DNA of 64,000 bases from Methylobacterium sp. W2 (GTDB lineage Bacteria > Pseudomonadota > Alphaproteobacteria > Rhizobiales > Beijerinckiaceae): the NCBI RefSeq assembly GCF_020662345.1, contig NZ_VMOA01000025.1:1-64000 (forward strand), given 5' to 3'. The notes below the pieces were generated by a model. That model had not been told where the DNA came from. It did not search any database and worked only from the letters and a program-made list of their open reading frames with translations. The position numbers and the translations under genes are program-made. Numbering within the stretch: the stretch's first letter is position 1; each line of letters starts with the position of its first letter. Shown piece by piece: positions 16,169 through 25,391 of the stretch.

Positions 16169-17754
16169 ACCTTCAACCCCAGGCTATCGGTGAGTGCTTT
16201 GATCTTCGCGTAAGGCACCTCGGACACTGGGATGCCGTCGCGGACGGCGACGAAGAGGGCGACGGCCCCGGCCTCGCCGGTCGACATGTACGTCGGCTCC
16301 ATCCGGAAGGAGCAGTTGACGATCTCGCTCACCGCCGTGCAGTGCAGCTCCAGCATGTTGCGAATGATGCCCGGCGGCGGCTTCAGCGCATCGAAGGGGA
16401 TCGAGTAGTACGAGCGCCCATCCTGGACGTCGTCGTGCATGTCGCCGTCTTGGGTGTAGCCGCCCCCCGGCAGGGTCGAATGGCACTTGGCGTGGCTGTC
16501 GGCGTGATAGCCGCCCTGGCCCATTCGCTCGATGACCTTGCCGCGCGCGCTGCGTCCGATGTTCTCGAACGAGATCTTGCCCGAGCACAGCATGCGGCGA
16601 TCGGTGCGGATGTAGAGGTGCGAGGGCCAGCCGCGCTGTCCGTAGAACTCGGTGACGTTATGGTTATGCGGCAGGCCCCACAGGGCCATGTTCGCCTTCA
16701 GTGCCGGGTTCACCCGGTCGGAGTTCTGAGCCAGCCAGAACCATCCGGCGGTGAAATAGTAGTGCCACGCCCAGTATAGCTGGCGCTCTGCCTTCGTCTT
16801 GCAGCGCAGATATTCCATCGGCGAGCCCCACTGGGAGCCGCCGTTGGTGGTCATGTGGTTCGCATCGACCCACTGCCCCGACGTGATATTCTCGATGTTG
16901 GTATATTTCGAGCCGCGCTCCCTGATCCAATCCTCGAAGTCGGCCTCGCGGAATGGCTGGCCATCCGGCCGGGTCGGCTTTTGGAACGGCAGTCGCTGGG
17001 GATGCTGCGACAGGCACATGCGCCAGTTGAAGGCCATATTGCGCAGGTCGCCCTTGCCCTCGGCGACAATCGTGTAGCCCTGGTTGCCCCGGACAATATT
17101 GCCCTTCGCGTCCAGCAAGGCCGCCGGCAGCGTGTTCCGGTTGTTGCTGTAGGCTCCGGCCAGATCCTCGTTGAAGGTCGCCCGGTTCTCGGAGCGACCG
17201 TAGGTGTAAGCTACACCAGCGGCTCGGCCGAGCTGTGCCTCGTAAGAAGCTGACGCGAACTGCTTGGCGCGGATCTGGCGGCCGTCGGTGAAGGTGACGA
17301 CGCTGCCGAGCTTCGTGGTGGGATCGATCGCGATACCAGCGATTTCGATGTCCCAGAACTTTTCCACCCCGGCCAGCATGCGGTCTCGGGCGTAGCGGCC
17401 CCATTCCGGCAAGAAGCGGCGCGGGAGGTCCGAATACTGCCGGCCGTAGCCCCGCACCTCGGGCGTCGGAGGAGTGGTGGTGTTGTCCGCCGGCGATCCG
17501 ACAACCGCACCATCGGCAATGCCGGCCGTTTCGCAATCAATAAAGAACTGCCGGCCGACGCCAGTCAGCGTGTCCGTAGTGGCGCCAACGCCGACATAGT
17601 CGGGCAGGCCGAGATGGATGAGCATGCCGCCCGGCGATGCCACTTCGTCGGCGGACGCGACGGTGAGGCCGAACTTGCGCAGCCGGGTGGCACAGGCGAG
17701 CCCCGCGCCACCCGTGCCCATGATGAAGACGTCGACGTCTGCAACGATCGCCAT
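16165..17754 (-). CDS. FAD-dependent oxidoreductase-like protein in the phage tail operon
   Basis: The 529-aa protein starts with a Rossmann strand and dinucleotide motif GTGGAG (residues 13-18) after DVDVFIM. The C-terminal third has the layout of the FAD-oxidoreductase family PF12831: YYSIPFDALKP, a counterpart of the usual NLLVAGRC motif (NMLELHCTAV) and EPTYMSTGEAGAVAL before a last helix. The usual GR of that motif is replaced, so cofactor binding is uncertain. The middle is large and Trp/Tyr/His-rich. It is coupled to tail genes on both sides and downstream of late element A, so it is made late and may be in the virion. No export signal. Confidence 0.75.
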   Translation of the reverse strand: MAIVADVDVFIMGTGGAGLACATRLRKFGLTVASADEVASPGGMLIHLGLPDYVGVGATTDTLTGVGRQFFIDCETAGIADGAVVGSPADNTTTPPTPEVRGYGRQYSDLPRRFLPEWGRYARDRMLAGVEKFWDIEIAGIAIDPTTKLGSVVTFTDGRQIRAKQFASASYEAQLGRAAGVAYTYGRSENRATFNEDLAGAYSNNRNTLPAALLDAKGNIVRGNQGYTIVAEGKGDLRNMAFNWRMCLSQHPQRLPFQKPTRPDGQPFREADFEDWIRERGSKYTNIENITSGQWVDANHMTTNGGSQWGSPMEYLRCKTKAERQLYWAWHYYFTAGWFWLAQNSDRVNPALKANMALWGLPHNHNVTEFYGQRGWPSHLYIRTDRRMLCSGKISFENIGRSARGKVIERMGQGGYHADSHAKCHSTLPGGGYTQDGDMHDDVQDGRSYYSIPFDALKPPPGIIRNMLELHCTAVSEIVNCSFRMEPTYMSTGEAGAVALFVAVRDGIPVSEVPYAKIKALTDSLGLKV

Positions 17755-17757
17755 GGC

Positions 17758-19869
17758 TCAGCCCCCCACAGCGGTGCGGAAGGTCGCCAGGAGCGACGTG
17801 AGCTTGTCGACCATCGCGTCGGTCGGCACGGCGTCGTAGGTCTGCGCCTGGAACTCGAGCGTGCCGGTGTAGCCGAAGGTCAGGCCGCTCAGTGCATGCA
17901 GGCCGCCGATGTAGACCGTCGGGCTGCCGAGGGTCGCGTCATCGGCAACTTCGGCGATGTCCGACTTCAGCGTGCCATCCTTGTAGAAACGGATGCCGGC
18001 GTTGTTCGACCGGGTGTAGCCCTGGAGACCGCCGCGTCCGCCTGCAGTCACGAGGAGTGATCCACCGCCGGTGTAGAGCGTGGTGACGGTGCCGGTGCGG
18101 TTGGGGGCGACGCGGATGCCGCTGTTGCCCGTCGCGACCTTGGCGCTGCCGGCATCGGCCTGGTCCGCCGCGACGAACAGGCTGTGCTTGTTGACGGAGG
18201 TGGTCGTGGGCGTGACAAGCGTGTCGATCGCGTTGTTGCCATTGAACACTGTTCCGGCGAACGAGGTGTCCGGAGGCGTCGAGCTGTTGATGACCACCCG
18301 GCCGAAGGTCCGGTCGGGATGGGCCCAATCGATCAGCCCGTCGAAGTTGTTCGGCGCACGCCCGACCCAGATCGAGCCGCCCTTCGCGCACATATCGATC
18401 CAGCCGCTTTCGAGCAGCCCGAGGTAGAAGTCGCCGATCCCAGCGCGGCGTGCGTCGGACATGCCGCCGCCGTAGCGTGCCAGGTGCTTCGCGGCGCGGG
18501 CCGGCGAGTTCGGATCCTTGTTGATCGAGCGCCAAAAGCGCAGGGTCACGGGGACGGCATCGCCGTTCGTAACGACCGAGACCCGCCCGGAAGGCGGGGG
18601 ATCGTAGGTATACCCGGCGCCGGGGGCATAGGTGTCGGAGCCGGAACCGAGATGCTCCGCATCCTTGCCGAAAGCGATCGTCGCGTAAGCCGTTTCGGAC
18701 TGGTTCTTGAACGACAGGCGTCCGATGCCGGCGCCATCAAGCGGCTGGGCGACCGCGTCGACGGGCGCTTTCCCGAATTCGCCGGATGCGTTGAAGTCGA
18801 ACGGGAAGCGGTCTGCCAAGGCGACCTCCTGAATCCATAGGATGCTGTCGGGATGGGTGAGGTCCGCGAGCTCGCCCGTGGTCAGGTTCTTCAGGACGAG
18901 CCCGAACTGATCGCTGATAGGGAGCGTCGTCGTGACGATCGACTTGCCGACCTCGATCGCGGCGGCGGTGGAGCCGGGGGGACCGATGCGGCGAATGGCG
19001 AGGGGATTGCCGAGGGCGGCGTAGACGCCGGGGTTCGGAACGGTGCCCGTTGCGGCGTCGTATCCGAACTCGCTGGCGATGCCCGCGTGTCGGCCCGTGT
19101 CGCCGACGAGCACTTCGTAGGTGGTCGTTGCGGAGGGGACGAGAGGTGCGATCTCGGCCCAGGTTGCTCGCGTGATGCGGTCCGAGCTCTGGGCGCGTTC
19201 GATGTTATCGACGCGGTCCTCGAGGGGATCGACGGCTGCCGCGATGTCGGCAAGCGATGCCTTCTCGGCGATCGACTTCACCAGGTCCGCGCGGGTCTTT
19301 GCGAGATCCGAGTTCATCGCCTTTTCGGCCAGCGCGTCCGAGATCGGGCCCGCCGCGACCATCTCCGCTTCGGATTTGTTGGCGACGTGGTCGAGCTCCA
19401 TGAGGAGGCGCACCTCCTCGCCGGTCAGGTCGGCATTGCCATCGCCGGCATTGCCCTTGATCGTGCCTTCCGGCGCTTCGACGAGATCATCGTTCGCGAT
19501 GAGGACCGGCGAGTCCGAACGGAACGCGTCAACGATCGGGTCGTAGACCACCCGGTAGAGGCGCCCTTTGATCACCTGGGCGAGGGGCTGGCCCTCGATG
19601 TCGAGCCAGGGCTTGGCGACGGCGTCGTCGACCTCGATCCGTGGCGCGCCGGTAAAGTCGTGGTTGGCCTGGGCAAGGAAGCCGAGACCACGCTTCAGGG
19701 CCGCATCACCGGGCTCCGTCGATACGGTGAAGAGCGAGCCCGATCCGCCGGTGACGATTGCGTGGTCGTCGATGTCGAACCGAAAGGTCGTGCCGTGGCG
19801 CGAGACGTCGATGCCTCGCCCGGACTCGGCGTCGATGGGAAAGACGGGCAGGCCAGATGAGCCGAGCAT
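17758..19869 (-). CDS. tail fibre/spike-like protein
   Basis: The 703-aa protein has an N-terminal region with beta motifs that could attach to the tail, a helical stalk (about 150-235, many Ala/Glu/Lys), then beta-rich parts. The last ~200 residues (from about VGRAPNNFDG to TYDAVPTDAM) look like a concanavalin/LamG-type jelly roll, a fold often used for glycan binding at fibre tips. It is three bases upstream of the FAD-like gene in the same unit and is the most likely receptor-binding protein. Confidence 0.65.
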   Translation of the reverse strand: MLGSSGLPVFPIDAESGRGIDVSRHGTTFRFDIDDHAIVTGGSGSLFTVSTEPGDAALKRGLGFLAQANHDFTGAPRIEVDDAVAKPWLDIEGQPLAQVIKGRLYRVVYDPIVDAFRSDSPVLIANDDLVEAPEGTIKGNAGDGNADLTGEEVRLLMELDHVANKSEAEMVAAGPISDALAEKAMNSDLAKTRADLVKSIAEKASLADIAAAVDPLEDRVDNIERAQSSDRITRATWAEIAPLVPSATTTYEVLVGDTGRHAGIASEFGYDAATGTVPNPGVYAALGNPLAIRRIGPPGSTAAAIEVGKSIVTTTLPISDQFGLVLKNLTTGELADLTHPDSILWIQEVALADRFPFDFNASGEFGKAPVDAVAQPLDGAGIGRLSFKNQSETAYATIAFGKDAEHLGSGSDTYAPGAGYTYDPPPSGRVSVVTNGDAVPVTLRFWRSINKDPNSPARAAKHLARYGGGMSDARRAGIGDFYLGLLESGWIDMCAKGGSIWVGRAPNNFDGLIDWAHPDRTFGRVVINSSTPPDTSFAGTVFNGNNAIDTLVTPTTTSVNKHSLFVAADQADAGSAKVATGNSGIRVAPNRTGTVTTLYTGGGSLLVTAGGRGGLQGYTRSNNAGIRFYKDGTLKSDIAEVADDATLGSPTVYIGGLHALSGLTFGYTGTLEFQAQTYDAVPTDAMVDKLTSLLATFRTAVGG

Positions 19870-19889
19870 GCGGGTGCGCTCCGGGCATG

Positions 19890-19915
19890 GAAAAGCCCGC
19901 CGGGTGAGGGCGGGC
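19890..19915 (-). terminator. leftward hairpin terminator inside tail unit
   Basis: GCCCGCC and GGCGGGC arms around a 7-base loop are followed on the minus strand by TTTT. It lies between the 134-aa gene and the fibre gene. Such intragenic-unit stops recur in this phage. Confidence 0.6.
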
Positions 19916-19941
19916 GGAACGGGGTCAGACGGTCGGTCGGA

Positions 19942-20346
19942 TCAGCGGATCTCGACGGGCTCGGCCATGATCTCGGCCGTCTCCGGACCGATCGTGAGGA
20001 CAAGGCGGACGTCGTAGAGGCCAGGGCGGACCCGGCTCATGGCCGACGCGGGGAAGAGCGCCTCGACGAGGCCGCGGCTGACGATGACGAGCGAGCGGTC
20101 GGCGCTACTGGCGGTTAGGACGGGGGCAGGGCCGTCGCAACGGTCAACCGCCCCGTCCCAGCAGCCGCCGCGATCGAAGGGCGGGCGCGGCGTCACGGTC
20201 AGGACCACCAGCGACACGCGGCGGAAATCGATCAGCCCATTGTCGGACAGGTCGAGGCGACCGTCGGCATAGGCGGAGCGAAACACACGGCGAAACCGCC
20301 ATTGCCCGCCGCGCGAGACCGTGCCGAGGCTGTTCAGGAAGGCCAT
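19942..20346 (-). CDS. 134-aa tail-associated protein of unknown function
   Basis: A basic, beta-rich protein starting MAFLNSLGTVSRGGQWRFRR. It contains two cysteines near the middle (GGCWDGAVDRCDG) and ends in an acidic tail. It starts ten bases after the collar-domain protein's stop and precedes the fibre gene, so an adaptor role in the tail is plausible. No family is recognised. Confidence 0.6.
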   Translation of the reverse strand: MAFLNSLGTVSRGGQWRFRRVFRSAYADGRLDLSDNGLIDFRRVSLVVLTVTPRPPFDRGGCWDGAVDRCDGPAPVLTASSADRSLVIVSRGLVEALFPASAMSRVRPGLYDVRLVLTIGPETAEIMAEPVEIR

Positions 20347-20356
20347 CGGCTCGCCC

Positions 20357-21508
20357 TCACAGCTTCATGTAGAAGGTGCCGAGACGCATCGTCGGCAAAT
20401 TCGAGAACGGCCGGCCGCCGTCCGGGTTGACGATCGTGACGCCGAGGGTGACGGGCGGGAGATTGGACGAGACATCGGCCTCCCCTGACCACATCGAATC
20501 CAACGGCGAGGCCGTACCCCCGTCTCCGTTCGCGATCCGATGCAGTGTGTCGTGCGTTTTATACGTCCGAGGCGGGTCGTCATAAGTGGTCGTCCCGCCC
20601 GGCATGGCGACGGGCAGGTTCCTATTATTGAGGTAGGAGAGCGAGTCGCCGCCGATCTCTCCGGGGCGTTCTGCGTTCATAACGGCGAAGCGGGCAGTGA
20701 CGCTGCCTCCCGAGGCCGCCGCCGCCGAGAGAGTGACGGTATTCCCGATGATGTCGGTGACGAAGGTCCCGCCGGAGACCCCCGGAGCGTAGACGTACAT
20801 TCCAGGGGCGACCCTGGAGATGTCGGGGACCGTCGCGGTGGCCGACCCCGTGGTGAGATTAATGGTCCGGACTGTCTGGATGCGGCCTGCCGCCGTTGAG
20901 CCCATAGTATCGAGGCCGCCGGCCAACGCCCCCTGCATGCTGGGAATGGCAATGGTCTTACCGAGGGCGAAATCGGCCGCTGCCCCCGAGGTGCCACGCC
21001 CTCCGCTGACCGAAACGATGTCATCGGCGAAGTTGTTGTACAGGTACGTGAAGAGGCTCAGCGTATCGGCATTGGCGCGCTCCGATGCCCCCGAGGAGGC
21101 GTTCCCGATGCGGTTGCCGTTCATCCGGACCCAGCCCGGTAGGATCGCGCCGTCGGGGCGCCATTTCGTGTCGCCGGTCTGAAAGAATGCGGTGGCATCC
21201 GGCTGCGGCGTCGGGTCGACCGGGTCTACGACCGGGGCCGGGACCCCAAGGCCGTCGTCGTACCAGAGCTCAACACCATTCGTGCCGAGGACCTGCTCGG
21301 CATAGAGCCCGTCCGGCAGGTAGACGCGAGGGAATCGCCCGTTCGCATCGGCCACGACGGGCTGTTGGTGCGCCTGCGTCAGTCCGGGGTTCGAGTAGGC
21401 GACGAGCGGCGTCGTGGTCCCGCCGGCGAAAAAGTTCGCCCTCAGGTCGAGGTACGGCCGGCCGGAGCCGTCGAGCACCTGAGTGCGGGAACGCGGCCAA
21501 GCCGGCAT
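20357..21508 (-). CDS. tail protein with head/tail-binding N-terminus and collar-like domain
   Basis: The 383-aa product has an N-terminal part (LRANFFAGGTTTPLVAY, VADANGRFPRVYLPDGLY) like the virion-binding segments of podovirus tail proteins. A collar-type domain follows (GWVRMNGNRIGNASSGASERANAD). The C-terminal part is glycine-rich beta. The start at 21508 (MPAWPRSRTQ) matches the beginning of recognisable sequence; the open frame reaches 21559 but crosses a hairpin. It is the first gene after late element A. Confidence 0.7.
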   Translation of the reverse strand: MPAWPRSRTQVLDGSGRPYLDLRANFFAGGTTTPLVAYSNPGLTQAHQQPVVADANGRFPRVYLPDGLYAEQVLGTNGVELWYDDGLGVPAPVVDPVDPTPQPDATAFFQTGDTKWRPDGAILPGWVRMNGNRIGNASSGASERANADTLSLFTYLYNNFADDIVSVSGGRGTSGAAADFALGKTIAIPSMQGALAGGLDTMGSTAAGRIQTVRTINLTTGSATATVPDISRVAPGMYVYAPGVSGGTFVTDIIGNTVTLSAAAASGGSVTARFAVMNAERPGEIGGDSLSYLNNRNLPVAMPGGTTTYDDPPRTYKTHDTLHRIANGDGGTASPLDSMWSGEADVSSNLPPVTLGVTIVNPDGGRPFSNLPTMRLGTFYMKL

Positions 21509-21529
21509 GCGGGGCTCCTGACATGCAAA

Positions 21530-21552
21530 CGGCCGCCCTGGTTGAGCGGCCG
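21530..21552 (-). terminator. hairpin before the first gene of late unit A
   Basis: CGGCCGC pairs with GCGGCCG around a 9-base loop, followed on the minus strand by GTTTG. The T-run is weak. It is the second of two hairpins stacked between late element A and its first gene. Confidence 0.4.
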
Positions 21553-21572
21553 GCGTCAAAGGTGCTGGAATG

Positions 21573-21597
21573 AAAAAGCCCCGCGGTAGGGCGGGGC
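21573..21597 (-). terminator. rho-independent terminator just after late element A
   Basis: GCCCCGC and GCGGGGC arms with a six-base loop are followed by TTTTT on the minus strand. It ends a predicted leader RNA of roughly 60-70 bases starting at element A, before any gene is reached. Late genes can be expressed only if polymerase reads through. Confidence 0.75.
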
Positions 21598-21625
21598 CGT
21601 GGTCGGGCGGCGGAGTTCTCGCGCA

Positions 21626-21671
21626 CGTCTCTCGACGGTGGCGGTTTCCGATGAATTGCCCGTCGGGTCAA
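21626..21671 (-). promoter_or_regulatory. late element A (promoter-like, leftward)
   Basis: On the minus strand this is TTGACCCGACGGGCAA, 24 bases, GAGACG. The first 16 bases are identical at 38925-38940 and 49004-49019, and GAGACG recurs at the same distance. TTGACC is a good -35, but the -10 position reads GAAACC, which is not canonical, so an activator or unusual polymerase contact may be needed. It precedes the tail-lysis unit. Confidence 0.7.
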
Positions 21672-21700
21672 GTGGTAAAAGATTGGTCTTCGTAGGCTGG

Positions 21701-21748
21701 GGCTGCGGCCCGCAGTAATCTGGTAAGATCCTGCTGTGGGCCGCAGCC
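21701..21748. repeat. 11-bp inverted repeat downstream of the chemoreceptor gene
   Basis: GGCTGCGGCCC and GGGCCGCAGCC form perfect arms, extended by GCAG/CTGC inside. No T-run follows. It separates the chemoreceptor gene from late element A and could act as a transcription barrier or RNA 3' stabiliser. Confidence 0.5.
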
Positions 21749-21766
21749 GCTTATCTCATCCCTGCT

Positions 21767-23455
21767 TCACGCGGCACGTACGGTTGCCAGGAACCGCCCT
21801 ACCTCGGCGTTGAGGTGCTCCGACTGCCGTGAAAGCTCCGATGCAGAGGATAAAACCTGCGTCGCGGCGGCGCCCGTCTCCTCAGCGGCATTGGCCACCC
21901 CAGAGATGTTCGATGTGACTTCCCCTGTACCCACGGCAGCTTGAGACACGTTGCGTACGATTTCCTGGGTCGCCGCGCCTTGCTCCTCCACGCCTGCCGC
22001 GATCATCGTCGCAACGGAGCTGATCTCCTGGATACGAGCCGTAATCCGACCAATGGCGGACACTGCATCGCCCGTCGAGCCCTGAATGTTAGCGATCTGA
22101 GCGGAGATGTCGCTGGTTGCCTTGGCCGTCTGATTAGCTAGTTCTTTCACCTCGGCAGCAACGACAGCAAACCCTCGTCCTGCCTCGCCGGCCCGGGCAG
22201 CTTCGATAGTTGCGTTAAGGGCAAGCAGATTCGTTTGCGAAGCGATGCTTGAAATCATCGTTACGACGTCACCAATCTTGGCAACGGTGGTGCTCAACTC
22301 CTGCACGAGAACTGCCGTCTGACCTGCCTCGCTGACAGCCTCCCTTGCAAGCATCGCTGAACTATCAACCTGTCGGCTGATCTCTTGGACGGACGATCCC
22401 AGTTCTTCGGCTGCGGCAGCAACGGTGTTGACGTTCGTGGATGCCTCTTCAGCGGCTGCGGCAACTGTGATGGACTGGTTGGCGGTTTCCGTCGCGGTTC
22501 CGGCCATGCTCTGCGCCGTTGCCTGCAACTCGGTGGCAGCGGCTGTAACGGTACCGATGATGCCGCTCACCGCCTGCTCAAAACCGTCGGCCATGTCGCG
22601 CATGCCCTTTTTGCGCTGCACTTCAGCACCGGCGCGGGCATTAACAGTTTCCTCTTCGAGAGCCTGCATCCGGATGAGGCTGTCTTTGAACACCTGCACC
22701 GCATCCGCGATCGTGCCGATCTCAGTCTTTGCGCCCTGATGCGGGATTCCTACGGTGAGATCGCCATTTGCGAGCGATTTCATCGGGCTGACGACGGAGG
22801 CGATACCCCGTGAGATGCTCCGTACGATCAGAACTGCCAACACAATAGCAAGGAGTACGGCTAGCAGACCGGCGCCGATGAGCACCATCTTGGTCTGAGC
22901 GTATGTCGCCTGACTGTCTGCCTGGGCTTGAGTTGCGCCATCCTGATTGAGCTTAATGATCTTATCGAGGGCTACCGAAGCACTGCGCCGTGGGGGAACC
23001 CCTTTTGCCTCGTAAATGGCCAGGGCCTGGGCCTTCTCTCCTTTGCGGGAAAGCGACAAGATCGGTTCTACCGATGCAGTGAACGCGTGCCAATCACGCG
23101 TGAAATTTTCAAATAGTGTCCGTTCCTCGGGTGAGCTGATCAGCGCCTCATAAGCCTTGGAAACTTGCTCGATCTTTTCGCCGCGTTCACTGAGATCCTT
23201 ATCGACTCCCGAAAGTGTCTCCGGATCGTCAGTTAGGATATGCCGCATCAAGCTGGTGACATACCGACCCGTCAGGGCGTCAACCTGGCCTGCTGTCCGG
23301 ACGCTAGGCATCCAGTTTGTCTGTACGTCGACAAGTAGACCATTGAGCCTGGATGAGCTGTAGAGACCCACCGCGCTTAGCGCGCCTAGAAACATCAAAA
23401 GAAACGTGAAAGCCAAAATCAGCTTTGCGCGGATAGATACGTCACGGATGGCCAC
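21767..23455 (-). CDS. methyl-accepting chemotaxis protein (phage cargo)
   Basis: The roughly 562-aa receptor has an N-terminal membrane helix ([20 protein letters not shown]), a periplasmic four-helix-bundle sensor of about 150 residues, a second membrane helix ([21 protein letters not shown]), a HAMP domain ([10 protein letters not shown]... NGDLTVGIP) and a signalling domain with the conserved tip [20 protein letters not shown]. All parts needed for signalling appear present. GTG 23455 has GGAGAG before it and gives the usual MCP N-terminus; an ATG at 23494 is possible. No CheA/CheW genes are nearby, so it would plug into the host system. It lies in cargo bay A. Confidence 0.85.
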   Translation of the reverse strand: MAIRDVSIRAKLILAFTFLLMFLGALSAVGLYSSSRLNGLLVDVQTNWMPSVRTAGQVDALTGRYVTSLMRHILTDDPETLSGVDKDLSERGEKIEQVSKAYEALISSPEERTLFENFTRDWHAFTASVEPILSLSRKGEKAQALAIYEAKGVPPRRSASVALDKIIKLNQDGATQAQADSQATYAQTKMVLIGAGLLAVLLAIVLAVLIVRSISRGIASVVSPMKSLANGDLTVGIPHQGAKTEIGTIADAVQVFKDSLIRMQALEEETVNARAGAEVQRKKGMRDMADGFEQAVSGIIGTVTAAATELQATAQSMAGTATETANQSITVAAAAEEASTNVNTVAAAAEELGSSVQEISRQVDSSAMLAREAVSEAGQTAVLVQELSTTVAKIGDVVTMISSIASQTNLLALNATIEAARAGEAGRGFAVVAAEVKELANQTAKATSDISAQIANIQGSTGDAVSAIGRITARIQEISSVATMIAAGVEEQGAATQEIVRNVSQAAVGTGEVTSNISGVANAAEETGAAATQVLSSASELSRQSEHLNAEVGRFLATVRAA

Positions 23456-23819
23456 AGCTCTCTCCACGACAGCGACAGGCCCAAACCGGACCATCGTTTT
23501 TGTTCCGCTGTCGGAGGAATTAATGCACTGGAATGCTTAATACACATTTTCGGTGTGCAATGAATTCCACCGAAGCAAGGACGCTCTCAGAAAGCCAGAT
23601 CCGGCGCCAAGACGCTTTATCAGCGCTGTGCGGTATTGAGATACCCCACGAGTATGCCTGGCGCCTGCTATCGTCCCCGCATGCCCCGCTGGTTTCAGGT
23701 CATTCTCAGTCTGCGCTGAAGCCGACCGCAAATGCACAACCTCTTTCTGCAACGCTATCGACGGCGACTCGGCAGCCTGTCTACTCTTCTCCCAGGGCCG
23801 AATCAGAGCCCCCGGGGAA
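23456..23819. other. divergent intergenic region in cargo bay A
   Basis: This AT-richer stretch separates the leftward chemoreceptor from the rightward secreted-protein genes and should hold promoters for both. I could not assign boxes with confidence. Open frames in it lack start signals. Confidence 0.4.
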
Positions 23820-24083
23820 ATGACCTTGAAGACCTTCAGCACAATCTCGGCTGCCGTCCTGATCGTGGCATCATCCTTCGGACCCGCCCTGGCTCGCGGA
23901 GGCAGCGGCGGCGGCCACAGCTACGGCGGAAGCCATTCTGTGTCCGGCTACAGCCGCTCCAACGGGACCTACGTCGCGCCCGCGCACGCGACCAACCCGA
24001 ACGGCTCCAAGTCCGACAACTGGTCAACGCGCGGGAACACGAACCCCTATACGGGCGCGGCCGGGACTAAGTCGCCGTACTGA
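23820..24083 (+). CDS. small Gly/Ser-rich exported protein
   Basis: The 87-aa protein has a signal peptide (MTLKTFSTISAAVLIVASSFG, cleavage near ALARG) and a mature chain rich in Gly, Ser, Asn, His and Tyr without cysteine. Such low-complexity exported proteins are also found as host genes. It is transcribed against the late operon, consistent with expression in the lysogen. Confidence 0.65.
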   Translation: MTLKTFSTISAAVLIVASSFGPALARGGSGGGHSYGGSHSVSGYSRSNGTYVAPAHATNPNGSKSDNWSTRGNTNPYTGAAGTKSPY

Positions 24084-24246
24084 TCATTGCTCGGAGGGCG
24101 CGGCGCATCACATTGCAGCCGCGTCTCAAGGTCCAGCTCTACGGCCCATGCAATTCGATCTGCATGCGTGGGTCCTTTCCCGAAACGCCGCCGAACTGCT
24201 ATCGTCGGGTATGCCCCGCTGACGTGAAGGGGACGGAGACTGGACG

Positions 24247-25041
24247 ATGCGCTGGGTTCTATACGGCACCCTTGCCTTCGCGCTTGCGACGGGAAGCGCA
24301 GCGGCAAAACCGTGGACCGAAATGACCCAGGCAGAAGGACTTGCCGCTCGCGCGCAGGTGCAACCTTTCGTTCTGGCAGCATACGACTGCATTGCAGGCG
24401 CAATACCAGGAAGCGCCAAGGCTTCCGAGTTTGCCCGCAGGAAAAAGTGGCTCGAAGCCTCAGCTGCAACTTCAGCGTCTTGCGAGCGGTCGGTGCAACA
24501 GATGCTCCGAGCAATCGATGTAACCTTCGAGCCGGGCGAAGGCATTCGGTATCTGCACGGGGCTTTCAGAAGTGAACTGCCGAAAAACTTAGCGCAGCGC
24601 GTGAGGCTTCCCGAAAGACCTGTCACTCGTGCTCAGCCGGTCCCTCCGCCGGCAGTTGCGGCAAGCAATCCCGAGGCCGAAGCTTCAAAGAGAAAACTTC
24701 TGGACGCAGCCTCTATCAAGCATTCGGCCTGCATCGAGCGGGAGATGATAGGGATTGTCCCATACAGCAGCGAAGGTGCCGAAACCCTAGCAAACGTCAT
24801 CATGAGCCGATGCGCTCATTATGAAGCAGAGCAAGTTGACGTTGCAGTGGCGGCATACGGCTACAGCAAGAACACAGCACAGGCCGTGATTGCGCCCATC
24901 ACAGCTGGCACGCGTGGGCGCCTTGTCGAGCGGATCGTGACCGCTCGAGCTGAAGCCGCAAAAGCAGCACACGCTTCACCCGCGGCTGATCCACCAGTCC
25001 GCCAGCGACCTGATGTACGACCAGCAGCCGAGAAATTGTAG
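24247..25041 (+). CDS. exported protein of unknown function (cargo)
   Basis: The 264-aa product has a signal peptide ending near GSAAAKP. The mature protein is helical, contains several cysteines in similar contexts (AAYDCIAG, SASCERSV, HSACIERE, MSRCAHYE), and has a Pro/Ala linker around residues 125-145 that divides it into two similar-sized halves, perhaps two related domains. The next gene starts two bases after its stop. Function is unknown; likely periplasmic. Confidence 0.65.
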   Translation: MRWVLYGTLAFALATGSAAAKPWTEMTQAEGLAARAQVQPFVLAAYDCIAGAIPGSAKASEFARRKKWLEASAATSASCERSVQQMLRAIDVTFEPGEGIRYLHGAFRSELPKNLAQRVRLPERPVTRAQPVPPPAVAASNPEAEASKRKLLDAASIKHSACIEREMIGIVPYSSEGAETLANVIMSRCAHYEAEQVDVAVAAYGYSKNTAQAVIAPITAGTRGRLVERIVTARAEAAKAAHASPAADPPVRQRPDVRPAAEKL

Positions 25042-25043
25042 CC

Positions 25044-25388
25044 ATGCCACGATGGCTCCAAGTCGCCCTGACCCTCGCCGTCTTATCGATCCCGGCGCAG
25101 GCGATGGCCGAGCCTACCGCTGAGGCAATCCTTGCGAGCCCGGAAGGCTCAGAGGGCTGGACGTACCTGCGCGGGCTTGGGAACGGGATCGAGTGGACAA
25201 TGGCGGGAGCGAAGTTCGGCGATGCCGGCCCTCCGTTCTGCGTCCCCGGCGACCTGACCGTCACCACCGGTCAGTACAAGGAGATCCTGCGCAGGCAGGT
25301 TGAGCTCGATCCGAAACAGGCGAGCGATTGGGCCGGCTACGTGCTATTCCGTGGCCTGGTTCGCACGTTTCCCTGCAAGAAGAACTGA
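25044..25388 (+). CDS. exported Rap1a/Tai-like protein
   Basis: The 114-aa protein has a signal peptide (cleavage near AQAMAEP). The mature part matches the pattern of the Rap1a/Tai family: a short helix and Trp, then PFCVPGDLTVTTGQYKEIL with the first Cys, a helix ending WAGYVLFRGLVR and a final FPC. Known Rap1a proteins are periplasmic immunity factors against peptidoglycan amidase effectors. Here a phage-encoded copy could protect the lysogen's wall, but this is inference from family and location. Confidence 0.55.
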   Translation: MPRWLQVALTLAVLSIPAQAMAEPTAEAILASPEGSEGWTYLRGLGNGIEWTMAGAKFGDAGPPFCVPGDLTVTTGQYKEILRRQVELDPKQASDWAGYVLFRGLVRTFPCKKN

Positions 25389-25391
25389 CCC

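Noticed and set aside
21656-21671. The TTGCCCGTCGGGTCAA copies as attachment or transposon repeats
   Set aside because: All three have the same orientation and extra matching sequence (GAGACG) at fixed distance plus a terminator; this fits promoter control better than insertion ends.
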